64,000 bases of DNA from assembly GCF_004364315.1 (NCBI RefSeq), contig NZ_SOBR01000007.1, positions 1-64,000 of the forward strand, in the 5' to 3' direction. Source of the stretch: Chromohalobacter marismortui (GTDB lineage: Bacteria; Pseudomonadota; Gammaproteobacteria; Pseudomonadales; Halomonadaceae). This document shows positions 6,726 to 13,530 of this stretch, piece by piece; positions within the stretch are counted from its first letter, which is position 1, and the number at the start of each line of letters is the position of its first letter. The notes under the pieces are model-generated. The model worked only from the letters and a program-made list of their open reading frames with translations. It was not told the origin of the DNA and searched no databases. The position numbers were made by a program, and so were the translations under genes.

Positions 6726-7199
6726 ATTAACCGGAGCTTCCGAAACCTCTATAGTCCCCATAACGATGACCTCGAGACATGGATCATTTGTGCGCTCCCC
6801 TGAAAAATAGCTATGGGCGCTTTCCTCAAATTCGGCAGCGGTACAATCTAGCCATTTGGAGTCAGCGGTGAACGAGGAAGAGCCTTTTTGGATGATTGCT
6901 CCATAGAGTGAACGTTTTCCACCCCACCATCTCTGGTTAGCTTTGATCGCAGTGTCGAGATCTGGGAATAGATAAAGAGCGCCCATTCGACTGGGGATAT
7001 GCGGATAGTGGGCCTTTCTGACCTCCTCGAATACCGCCTCCTTCTCGCGGTCTGTATGGACAGCTTCGTATCTAGACACGACACCACTCAAGTTAGGGTC
7101 TAATTCACGCATCATGGACGGTGACTGAAGAATTCCCTTACAGAACTTAAGGTTGTGATGAAACATCACATCGCTATCGTCAGCAGCCAAATATCTCAT
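6720..7199 (-). CDS. cassette protein of unknown function
   Basis: The product has 159 residues when started at 7199, where GGGAGAG precedes the ATG; the longer reading to 7229 runs into the neighbouring attC site. It is not confidently recognised. The central part (SRMGALYLFPDLDTAIKANQ, then WWGGKRSLYGAII) looks like a conserved globular core, with an Arg-x-Gly-Ala-Leu-Tyr strand and a C-terminal EVIVMGTIEV strand. The pattern recalls uncharacterised DUF2441-type cassette proteins, but I hold that loosely. Its stop codon is part of attC site 8. Confidence 0.72.
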   Translation of the reverse strand: MRYLAADDSDVMFHHNLKFCKGILQSPSMMRELDPNLSGVVSRYEAVHTDREKEAVFEEVRKAHYPHIPSRMGALYLFPDLDTAIKANQRWWGGKRSLYGAIIQKGSSSFTADSKWLDCTAAEFEESAHSYFSGERTNDPCLEVIVMGTIEVSEAPVNA

Positions 7200-7210
7200 T
7201 CGCTCTCCCT

Positions 7211-7295
7211 GCATAACGCCAGCCAGCATGCGCGGCTACGGAATGGAGGCGAAGCCGCAATGTAGTAGACGTCACCGTGACTGGCCTTGTTATGC
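7211..7295 (-). repeat. attC site 9 (TIR cassette)
   Basis: An 85-bp site with perfectly complementary cores GCATAAC (7211-7217) and GTTATGC (7289-7295). The outer arms GCCAGCCAG and CTGGCCTTG pair, and the centre (ACGGAATGGAGGCGAAGCCGC) matches sites 5, 7 and 11. The TIR gene stop codon lies in the right core. Confidence 0.9.
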
Positions 7296-8057
7296 TTTTG
7301 ATCTGATTAGCTCCGCTATTTCAGAGGCGATTTCTTCGATCGTATGGGTAGCAGTACTTCGAGCCACTTTGTCAGCCAAGGATGGGCTGAAATCCATAAC
7401 CTGCTGTTTAGTTATATTGTGCCAGATAGGCAGAAGTATCTGCTCGCCTGATACCGTGCGTGTAACGATCCCATCCAGCTCATAATTCGTCCAGCCTTTG
7501 TTGATAAATTCTGGGGATAAGACCACTAATCCCACGCGACTGTTTGCTAACCCCCTATCAATTTTTTGCCTTAGACTATCACCGATTCGAAGGGTCATCT
7601 CGTCGAACCAAACATTTAAATCCTCGTCCATTAGCGCGTTAGCCAGGGGACGCACGAAATCATCTTTATCTTCGGATGCATGAGAAATGAAAACGTCATG
7701 CGTTTCCCCTTCTTTTTCCGTCGGCGGGGGCACATCGTCTCTAACGAGGCTTGGAACGTCGCTCAACGGACGTTCTTGAATTGCATGCAACATTCCAGGC
7801 AAAACACGAACTGATGCTTTGGTGCTACCTCTTAGCCCTTGCATATCAACGGCCACGTGCCAGTGTCCTGATGATGGGATCTGCAGTCTGACGGGGGATT
7901 TTTTAGCCAAACCGCCTGTATATCTGTGACGACGTCCTCTCTTGTAACTACTGAAGTTACTGCTGTCCATGAGTCGAACATTCGCGCCGCTGGTAAGAGT
8001 CACTTCAACGATTTCCCCTCCTTTCCTTTGGCCAAGATCAGTGTGAATAAATTGCAT
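7290..8057 (-). CDS. DUF1883-TIR domain protein
   Basis: The 255-residue protein joins an N-terminal DUF1883-like domain (about 1-90: beta-rich, with VRLMDSSNFSSYKRG and GHWHVAVDMQGLRG) to a C-terminal TIR domain (about 119-254). The TIR part starts HDVFISHASEDK at 120-131, has the VWFDEMTLRIGDSL loop, and the NKGWTNYEL motif with the likely NADase glutamate at 193. Bacterial TIR domains cleave or convert NAD+, often in phage defence. The DUF1883 part is probably the sensor or partner-binding module. It starts after AAGGAG and is a single-gene cassette. A defence role is inference from the domain and context. Confidence 0.88.
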   Translation of the reverse strand: MQFIHTDLGQRKGGEIVEVTLTSGANVRLMDSSNFSSYKRGRRHRYTGGLAKKSPVRLQIPSSGHWHVAVDMQGLRGSTKASVRVLPGMLHAIQERPLSDVPSLVRDDVPPPTEKEGETHDVFISHASEDKDDFVRPLANALMDEDLNVWFDEMTLRIGDSLRQKIDRGLANSRVGLVVLSPEFINKGWTNYELDGIVTRTVSGEQILLPIWHNITKQQVMDFSPSLADKVARSTATHTIEEIASEIAELIRSKA

Positions 8058-8086
8058 GGAGAGCTACTCCTTTGTCGGCCTGAGGG

Positions 8087-8164
8087 GCATAACGCCAAGC
8101 GCACCGGTGGCCTTTTAGAAGCGAAGCGGAGAAAAGGCCATCCGTGTGACGCGACTGGTTATGG
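8087..8164 (-). repeat. attC site 10
   Basis: A 78-bp site with cores GCATAAC (8087-8093) and GTTATGG (8158-8164). The arms GGTGGCCTTTT and AAAAGGCCATCC pair almost perfectly around AGAAGCGAAGCGGAG. Confidence 0.87.
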
Positions 8165-8701
8165 CTATACAGCAAGATGGTCAAGGTACCGGTTTAAAGA
8201 CACGAACTCAGAGCATGCTTCTTTGAGCTCTCTATTTGCGTGTTCCCAGAAAATAACCGTGACCTTTATTCCCCGCTCTACCAAATGCTCGACAGTAGGG
8301 ACATAGTCCCCATCTCCAGCAACAAGGGTGAATTCATCACCGTCTTCAAATTTTGTATAGGAATCCGCCATCATTTGCGTAACGATCTCGGAATCTACCT
8401 TTTTCTCTTTGTTGGCCACATTTCGATCATGGACTATGACTTCAAACCCTCGGTCACGAGCAATATTCCAGAGGGAGTCATTTTTGGGCGGCCGCGACCC
8501 GAACAGAGCAGCTCTCTTGACATCAGAACGATCGCCTCCGGCAAACTGGAATAGCTTACCGAAATCAATTTTCCACTCGTAATCACAGATTCGATTCTGG
8601 ACGGCAGCCCAGACATCAGGAGCTTTGCCGTGCTCTGCTGCAGCCACATGCATGCCCTCAATCCAAACATTCGAGTTATCTACGTAAACCAAATTTGCCA
8701 T
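8165..8701 (-). CDS. NYN-domain (LabA/DUF88-like) PIN-type ribonuclease
   Basis: The 178-residue protein is a single NYN domain: VYVDNSNVW at 5-13 with Asp8 and Asn11, KVDSEIVTQMMADS at 101-114 with Asp103, and the VAGDGDYVP motif at 127-135 with Asp130 and Asp132. The acidic residues form the metal site typical of NYN/PIN nucleases, which cut RNA. It has a good AGGAGA site and is a single-gene cassette. Neighbouring defence-like cassettes make RNA degradation during stress or phage infection a reasonable guess, but no substrate can be named. Confidence 0.85.
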   Translation of the reverse strand: MANLVYVDNSNVWIEGMHVAAAEHGKAPDVWAAVQNRICDYEWKIDFGKLFQFAGGDRSDVKRAALFGSRPPKNDSLWNIARDRGFEVIVHDRNVANKEKKVDSEIVTQMMADSYTKFEDGDEFTLVAGDGDYVPTVEHLVERGIKVTVIFWEHANRELKEACSEFVSLNRYLDHLAV

Positions 8702-8724
8702 CTAATTCTCCTATTCAGATTTAG

Positions 8725-8825
8725 CCATAACGCTGAGCACAGCGGCGACCTTGGAATGGTGCCGAAGGCGCCATGGAAAGGGCGTCCGGCGGCCATCGGC
8801 CGCGTACTGCTGCGACTTGTTATAA
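8725..8825 (-). repeat. attC site 11
   Basis: The longest site (101 bp), with cores CCATAAC (8725-8731) and GTTATAA (8819-8825). Its centre (CTTGGAATGGTGCCGAAGGC) belongs to the subfamily shared with sites 5, 7 and 9, and GGCGGCCATCGGCCGC adds a second hairpin. Confidence 0.82.
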
Positions 8826-9110
8826 ATTTTTGTCCCTTGCCTGCGATTTGGCCTGCTCCACCACTCCTGGGTTCTTTGGCTTTCCTGCCTCATCCACAAG
8901 AACTTGGGTTACGCCACAACGACAGTCTTCAGGGACATTTTTCAAACTGTATAGATCTTTAATTTCTTCAATGTCGAATAATTCACCATGCAATGATTTG
9001 TGGTGGTCGCACATCAAAGAAAGACACATGTATTTAACCGGAATGCCGATCCGTTTGACGTCCTCGTCTTCTTTCAGGATTTTGTCCATTCTCATGCTGT
9101 TTACCGTCAT
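8820..9110 (-). CDS. small Cys-rich cassette protein resembling the tail of phage head-morphogenesis proteins
   Basis: The product is 96 residues from the ATG at 9110, which follows GGTGAAG; a longer reading runs through attC site 12 and is unlikely. It contains C-x(5)-C-x-H-H ... LHGELFDIEEI ... VPEDCRCGVTQVL. That arrangement (Cys pair, G-x-x-F, then N/DCRC followed by a short beta-strand) is what the C-terminus of SPP1 gp7/MuF-type head proteins looks like, here as a free-standing mini-protein. The four cysteines may bind a metal. Function unknown; the resemblance is judged by eye. Confidence 0.7.
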   Translation of the reverse strand: MTVNSMRMDKILKEDEDVKRIGIPVKYMCLSLMCDHHKSLHGELFDIEEIKDLYSLKNVPEDCRCGVTQVLVDEAGKPKNPGVVEQAKSQARDKNL

Positions 9111-9121
9111 AACTTCACCAT

Positions 9122-9199
9122 TTATAACGCAAAGCGCAACGGCGCGAGCTTGCGAGCGTCCGGCACACAAAGTGTGCGTATTGCCGCGTATTGTTATGC
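9122..9199 (-). repeat. attC site 12 (first attC of the array)
   Basis: A 78-bp site with cores TTATAAC (9122-9128) and GTTATGC (9193-9199). It carries two small hairpins (GCGAGCTTGCGAGC region and GCACACAAAGTGTGC). Confidence 0.87.
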
Positions 9200-9562
9200 A
9201 CCAAATTTTTTCTCGATAGCACGTGCTAAAGAATTTACCACAGCGCCAATAGCAGCTTTAACCCCGTCATCCTTAAACGCTTCTATAGGATTTTTAGCTC
9301 TTAATGCGCCTGCTGGAGTTAGCTTTAGTCCATGCCGCGGAATTTGATGGTCTGCCGATGTATATTGAACAAGCCCTTTTTCCTTAAGATAATAAAACGC
9401 ATCACTCAGTGCGACCCTGTAGCGGTCTGCTTCCTCACTAATGTCATTTCTTCTGTAAAATCCCATATCGCGGTCATCTAAAGTTATCTCTAGGGGGTAC
9501 GTTTCATCTAGCGTCTTGAGTATTAGCTGTTCAGCTTCAATGAGCAGTTTTCGTCCTGTCAT
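9194..9562 (-). CDS. first-cassette protein, possible winged-helix fold
   Basis: The 122-residue product starts at 9562 (MTGRKLLIE), just after the junction core; the longer reading to 9637 crosses into the attI region. It is not recognised. The part ALSDAFYYLKEKGLVQYTS followed by LKLTPAGALRAK resembles the recognition helix and wing of small winged-helix proteins. The C-terminal third is helical (FKDDGVKAAIGAVVNSLARAI). As the cassette nearest the integrase it should be the last one gained. Its ribosome binding site is weak. The stop codon lies inside the attC core. Confidence 0.75.
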   Translation of the reverse strand: MTGRKLLIEAEQLILKTLDETYPLEITLDDRDMGFYRRNDISEEADRYRVALSDAFYYLKEKGLVQYTSADHQIPRHGLKLTPAGALRAKNPIEAFKDDGVKAAIGAVVNSLARAIEKKFGA

Positions 9563-9578
9563 ATTAATTTCTAATGTC

Positions 9579-9725
9579 GCATAACAGGTATTAGATAGCG
9601 CGCTCGTCTTGTCACTTGAACGAGCGCGCGCGTTCAAGAAATCTTATCAAGCCCGCCTTTTCGCACCTAACTCGTTGATTTCACATTGTGCTAAGCATAA
9701 CTCGGCACGTTATGTAGGATTCGCT
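9579..9725 (-). other. probable attI region and junction core of the integron
   Basis: GCATAAC at 9579-9585 (GTTATGC on the cassette strand) is the junction core just upstream of the first cassette gene. To its right lie nested palindromes: GCGCGCTCGT/ACGAGCGCGC (9598-9607 and 9620-9629), CTTGAACG-N8-CGTTCAAG (9615-9638), and a pair of inverted cores GCATAAC-N7-GTTATGT (9695-9715). The attI site and the promoters for the array and for intI are expected here. Exact attI limits cannot be drawn from sequence alone. Confidence 0.6.
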
Positions 9726-9972
9726 TGCTTGCGATCTTTATTGGGGTTGAGGGTGAAACACTACAGCCCTCGCACCGTCAGGACTTATTGCCACTAGATA
9801 CGTTATTTAATTCGTTTCAATGGTTTGCGCCACCCCGCCAGCATGGGTGGCCCCGAGGTGAAGGCTTTTCTGGAGCATCTTGCGCTACAGCGCTATGTGA
9901 CAGCGGCCACGCAGGATCAGGCCAGGCCCTGATGCTCTTTTTCCTCTATCGGCATGTACTGGGAAAAGTTTT
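9726..9972 (+). pseudogene. decayed integron integrase (intI relic)
   Basis: A tyrosine-recombinase N-terminal domain of IntI type is readable in pieces: VKHYSPRTVRTYCH, an in-frame TAG at 9795-9797 where the family has Trp, then IRYLIRFNGLRHPASMGGPE..KAFLEHLALQRYVTAATQDQA. A 5-bp duplication (CAGGC twice, 9918-9927) shifts the frame, after which QALMLFFLYRHVLGK follows. Nothing of the catalytic domain, including the active-site Arg and Tyr, is found beyond about 9972, so only some 80 of more than 300 residues remain. It reads away from the cassette array, as intI does. From 9973 to 10198 I see no other gene. Confidence 0.88.
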
Positions 9973-10198
9973 ATCGGCGTGCGGGGCCTATTGGGTGAGG
10001 ACAGGGCCCTTCAGGAACGCTACCGCCCCTACCTGTGCATGTGGCGATGAGCGGTTGTCATCCATGCGGTAGTCCCAGCGTAATGGTTTATCACCGGCTT
10101 TCTTAAGTAGCCTTTGCTGTACCGTAACTAGCCGTTACAGGGAGAGCAATGCCCACGAAAGCATTAGGGGGAACGGCGGTTCACGCTGGAGTACTGGG

Positions 10199-10834
10199 CT
10201 ACTGGCTGACGTCGCCCAGCATGCTGTCCAGTTCGTCCTGATCGACGCCGAGCATCTGCAGGATGTTGCGCTGGGCGGCTTCGAGGATGTGCTGGCGTTC
10301 TTGCTCGCCGGGCAGGCTCTTGGCGAGGGCCACGGCGCCCACCAGGGAGGCAAGAATGACGCGGGACTTGTCGGCGATGACGTCGAAGGGGAGTTTCTTG
10401 AGGCGGCTGAGAGCGATGAGGCGGGTTTCCAGCATCTTCTTCATGCGCAGGTAGGAGGCTTCGAAGAGCGTGCGGATCTCGGCGTTCTCGTTGCCGATCT
10501 CGTTGAACAGCACGGTCTCCGGCCCGGGCTGGTGCTTGCGTTCCAGCTCCTGGAGATTCCAGCAGTTGGAGACCAGCTCCGTGAGGTGCTTCACCGAAAG
10601 CGGCCCCTTGACCAGCCTGGCCGCGCGGCTGCTTTCCAGGGTGTCTCGCACCGAGGCGTGGTACAGCGCTTCCTTGGAGGCGAAGTGGGCATAGAAGGCG
10701 CCGTGGGTCATCTTGGCCAGTTTCATGATCTGGCCGATGGAGACCTTCTCGAATCCTTGGCGGCTGAACAGTTCGACGGCCGATTTAAGGATTCGCTCGC
10801 GCGACCTGGCCTTGCGATTCGTCGAGTCGGACAT
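10199..10834 (-). CDS. TetR/AcrR-family transcriptional regulator
   Basis: The 211-residue protein has a typical TetR DNA-binding domain at about 12-58 (RERILKSAVELFSRQGFEKV, then IGQIMKLAKMTHGAFYAHF) and a helical ligand-binding C-terminal domain. It is divergent from the broken ketoacyl-synthase gene at 10949, with a 113-base shared regulatory region that contains a short palindrome, so it probably represses that gene and itself. The ligand is unknown. Confidence 0.9.
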   Translation of the reverse strand: MSDSTNRKARSRERILKSAVELFSRQGFEKVSIGQIMKLAKMTHGAFYAHFASKEALYHASVRDTLESSRAARLVKGPLSVKHLTELVSNCWNLQELERKHQPGPETVLFNEIGNENAEIRTLFEASYLRMKKMLETRLIALSRLKKLPFDVIADKSRVILASLVGAVALAKSLPGEQERQHILEAAQRNILQMLGVDQDELDSMLGDVSQ

Positions 10835-10887
10835 GGCGACCTCACGCTGCTGCTCAGAATAGGTGCTGAATACACGCTGAATATTAT

Positions 10888-10902
10888 CTTGATCATATCA
10901 AG
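10888..10902. promoter_or_regulatory. candidate TetR operator
   Basis: CTTGAT-CAT-ATCAAG is a perfect 6-bp inverted repeat in the divergent spacer between the TetR gene and the FabF-like pseudogene. A nearby direct repeat GCTGAAT (10865-10871, 10876-10882) lies on the TetR side. Confidence 0.45.
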
Positions 10903-10948
10903 CTGAGTGCTAGCGTGGCACGAATACAATTTCGTTCAGGACACTATC

Positions 10949-12180
10949 ATGTCATCACCGCTCGTCATCACCGGCATGGGCATGGTCAGCCCCCTCGGTT
11001 GCGGCGTCAACGCCAACTGGGAGCGCCTTCTGGCGGGCCGCTCCGGCGTTTCGTCTATCACGCGCTTCGAGACCGGCGAGCTGCCGATCAAGGTCGCGGG
11101 CTCGGTTCCCGGCATGGAGAGCGACCCAGAGGCGGGCTTCGACCCCGACCGCGTGGCCGATGCCAAGGAACGCCGCAAGATGGAGCTGTTCAGCCTTTCA
11201 TGGCCGCCGCCGATGAGGCGCTGACCCAGGCGAACTGGTTCCCCTCGAGCGATGAGGACCGGTTGGCCACCGCCACCATCGTGGGCTCCGGCATCGGCGG
11301 CTTCCCGACCATCACCCAAGCGCAGAATACGCTTTCGACGCGCGGCCATCGCCGACTCTCACCGTTCACCGTGCCGGCCTTTTTGGCCAACCTGGCGGCG
11401 GGCAACGTGTCGATTCGCTATGGCTTGCGCGGGCCTTTGGGCTGCCCGGTCACGGCCTGCGCGGCGGGTGTGCAGGCCATCGGCGACGGCATGCGCCTGA
11501 TCCGCAGCGGCGAGGCCTGTATCGACCCGCTCTCGCTGGCCAGCTTCCATGCCATGAAGGCGCTCTCCACCGAGCAGGCGTCGCCCGCCAAGGCGTCGCG
11601 ACCTTTCGATCAGGCCCGCAACGGCTTCGTCATGGGCGAAGGCGCGGGGCTCCTGGTGATCGAGACCTTGGCCCACGCCGAGGCGCGCGGGGCGACGCCC
11701 CTGGCCTTTCTCAGCGGCTATGGCACCAGCGCAGATGCCCACCACATCACGGCCGGGCCGGAAGACGGTGCCGGGGCCGCAGCGGCCATTCGGGCCGCGC
11801 TGCGGATGGCGGGACTCGCCCCCGAGGCCATCGGTCACATCAACGCCCACGCCACCTCGACGCCGGTCGGCGACCGGGCGGAGATCGCATCATTACGCAA
11901 TGCGTTTGGTGACGCTCTGCCCGGCATTCCGATCTCCGCCACCAAGTCGGCCACCGGCCACCTGCTCGGTGCCGCCGGCGGCGTGGAGAGCATCTTCTCG
12001 GCCATGGCGGCCATCCAAGATCGCCTGCCCCCGACCCTGAATCTGGAAAACGCCGATGAAGATCTAAGCGACCTGGACTTCGTCTCGGGCGAGGCACGCG
12101 AACACCGCAGCCAGCACGTATTGTGCAATGGCTTCGGCTTCGGTGGGGTGAATGCTGCGCTGATCGTCAGCAAGGTGTAG
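10949..12180 (+). pseudogene. FabF-like beta-ketoacyl synthase, frameshifted
   Basis: The start (MSSPLVITGMGMVSPLGCG) and the remainder lie in two frames. The switch occurs in a T-run at 11196-11198, where one missing T would restore MELFSLFMAAADEALTQ. After the break the condensing-enzyme features are present: the Cys in VTACAAGVQA, NAHATSTPVGD with the first His, and SATKSATGHLLGAAG with Lys and the second His. Around 11515 about ten residues usually found here (the VMVAGG-like segment) are missing, as SGEA runs straight into CIDPLSLASFHA. Two lesions suggest a true pseudogene. KAS II enzymes elongate acyl-ACP; fabY at 42275 is an intact condensing enzyme in this window. Confidence 0.82.
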
Positions 12181-12333
12181 GCGCTGTCTGAAAAGTACTG
12201 CGCTCCGACAAGCCGCCACCACCGCTTCGGCGCATCGGTAGTGGCTAAACAACGCTCGCTGAGACGGTGGAGCGAGCGCCAGGACACATTGCCGCGACGC
12301 CCGACCTCGTGCGGCCAGGCTGTGTCTCCTGCC

Positions 12334-12945
12334 TTACCGTTTCGCGCTGGCCAGGGCGGCCCCGAAGCACATGAAGGTCGCGCCACCGATGCGGTTGACG
12401 ACGCGTGCTCCCGTTGGCGAGCCGAACCATCCCTTCGCCTGTTGCCCAAAGAACGCATACAGGCAGTGAATCACCAGGACCAGCGTACTGTAGGTCAGCA
12501 CCAGCAGCGTGAACTGTGCGGTGAAGTTCCCTTGTGGGCTGATGAACTGAGGAAAGACCGAGAGAAAGAAAAACACGGCCTTGGGATTCGTCAGCTGTAT
12601 CGTCAGCCCTTCGAGAAAGCGGCGGCGAAAGCCTAGCGATTGCGTGGGTCGTTCAGCGAACGCAAGCGACGGCGAGCGCCAAAGACGAATCCCTAGATAG
12701 AACAGATAGGCGGCGCCGAGAAGCTTCATCGCCGTAAAGGCAACCGCCGAGGTCGCCAATATCACACCGACACTCGAGGCGGAAATGCCCGCTACGAGCA
12801 GTGTGCCAAAGGCAATACCGACTATTCCGCCAAGACTCCCCATGAAGCCAAACCGCAGCGCGTTGCTCAGGGTCATCACTACGCCCGGCCCTGGGCTAAG
12901 CACTGTCAGCGTTGCCATTATCAGGAACAGCCAATACAGGTCCAT
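12334..12945 (-). CDS. LysE/RhtB-family amino-acid exporter
   Basis: The 203-residue protein has the family's N-terminal SPGPGVVMTLSNALRFG motif after a first membrane helix, and about six membrane helices in all, with the LTNPKAVFFFLSVFPQF segment near 118-134. These proteins export basic amino acids, homoserine or related compounds; the substrate is not predictable. It stands alone, without the LysR-type regulator sometimes found beside it. The spacer 12181-12333 shows nothing I can name. Confidence 0.88.
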   Translation of the reverse strand: MDLYWLFLIMATLTVLSPGPGVVMTLSNALRFGFMGSLGGIVGIAFGTLLVAGISASSVGVILATSAVAFTAMKLLGAAYLFYLGIRLWRSPSLAFAERPTQSLGFRRRFLEGLTIQLTNPKAVFFFLSVFPQFISPQGNFTAQFTLLVLTYSTLVLVIHCLYAFFGQQAKGWFGSPTGARVVNRIGGATFMCFGAALASAKR

Positions 12946-12999
12946 CTCAAATCCTCGCTAGACACTGCTCTCGCAATACTTCGCCAGTCGGAGAGGGTT

Positions 13000-13049
13000 G
13001 GACGCCCACGTAGAGCGCAGTTGGCGTCCCGTTGACCGCCTTGTTAGGG
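13000..13049 (-). repeat. attC-like half site outside the array
   Basis: On the minus strand CCCTAACAAGGCGG is followed by a 7-bp stem GGACGCC/GGCGTCC (13000-13006 with 13023-13029). This is how one side of many attC sites looks. No second core is recognisable to the left. It could be a fossil cassette boundary or chance. Confidence 0.3.
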
Positions 13050-13096
13050 CCCTTGAATCGGGCTAGCATAATCGTATTGCCACTCGCGGAGGCACC

Positions 13097-13333
13097 ATGA
13101 ATACGGAAACATTAGACCACCTACGCTCCCAGATTTCGACGCTCTCCGAGTCGGAACGTGCAGCGCTGGCTCGCGAGCTGATAATGAGTCTGGACGGTCC
13201 CCGTGACGACTCTGTCGAGCAAGCCTGGAACGATGAAATCGTTCGCCGTGTTTCCAAAGTCAAAAGCGGAAAAGCGACACTTATCGACCGTGAAGAATTC
13301 CGATCGCAGATGCGGGCGAGATTAGGCCAGTAA
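13097..13333 (+). CDS. addiction-module antitoxin component (orphan)
   Basis: The 78-residue protein matches the small antitoxins of the addiction module component family that pair with ParE/RelE toxins: MNTETLDHLRSQISTLSESERAALARELIMSLDG, then a DDSVEQAWNDEIVRRVSK helix and a GKA-containing tail. It starts after GGAGGCACC. Directly behind it, where the toxin should begin, only the toxin's C-terminal end remains, so it is now an antitoxin without its toxin. Confidence 0.85.
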   Translation: MNTETLDHLRSQISTLSESERAALARELIMSLDGPRDDSVEQAWNDEIVRRVSKVKSGKATLIDREEFRSQMRARLGQ

Positions 13334-13335
13334 TA

Positions 13336-13401
13336 GTCGTAATCGCCGTCGCCCACCACTCTCGCAAGCCTGGCTATTGGTTGGAACGAGATAAGCTCTA
13401 A
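13336..13401 (+). pseudogene. C-terminal remnant of a ParE/RelE-type toxin
   Basis: Immediately after the antitoxin stop codon one frame reads IVVIAVAHHSRKPGYWLERD and then KL-stop. This is the characteristic end of ParE-family toxins (the A-x-x-H...R-K-P-G-Y-W motif). The first 70 or so residues are gone, which points to an internal deletion that removed toxin activity and kept the antitoxin. Confidence 0.82.
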
Positions 13402-13434
13402 CCTGATAGCCTGACTTCCCAACACGGCCCCCAC

Positions 13435-13462
13435 AAAAATGCCGCTTCCCAAGGAAGCGGCA
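13435..13462 (-). terminator. Rho-independent terminator of the adhP gene
   Basis: A 10-bp stem TGCCGCTTCC/GGAAGCGGCA with a 3-base loop is followed on the minus strand by TTTTTG. It lies about 70 bases past the alcohol dehydrogenase stop codon. Confidence 0.8.
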
Positions 13463-13530
13463 AAGCATGAGTCGGACGCGACTCAGTACGTAGAAGCCAG
13501 TATGTGGAAGCGGTCTCAAGGCATGGCGGC

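Noticed and set aside
9615-9638. LexA/SOS box for the integrase promoter
   Set aside because: Integrase genes are often LexA-controlled, but CTTGAACG-N8-CGTTCAAG lacks the CTGT/ACAG ends of the gammaproteobacterial LexA site.
9725-10072. 115-residue open frame taken as a gene
   Set aside because: Only a short part (QALMLFFLYRHVLGK) belongs to the integrase; the rest is out of frame, so it is part of the relic.
10000-10130. minus-strand peptide KPLRWDYRMDDNRSS as a gene fragment
   Set aside because: It looks protein-like but is too short and matches no family I recognise; there is no start or context.
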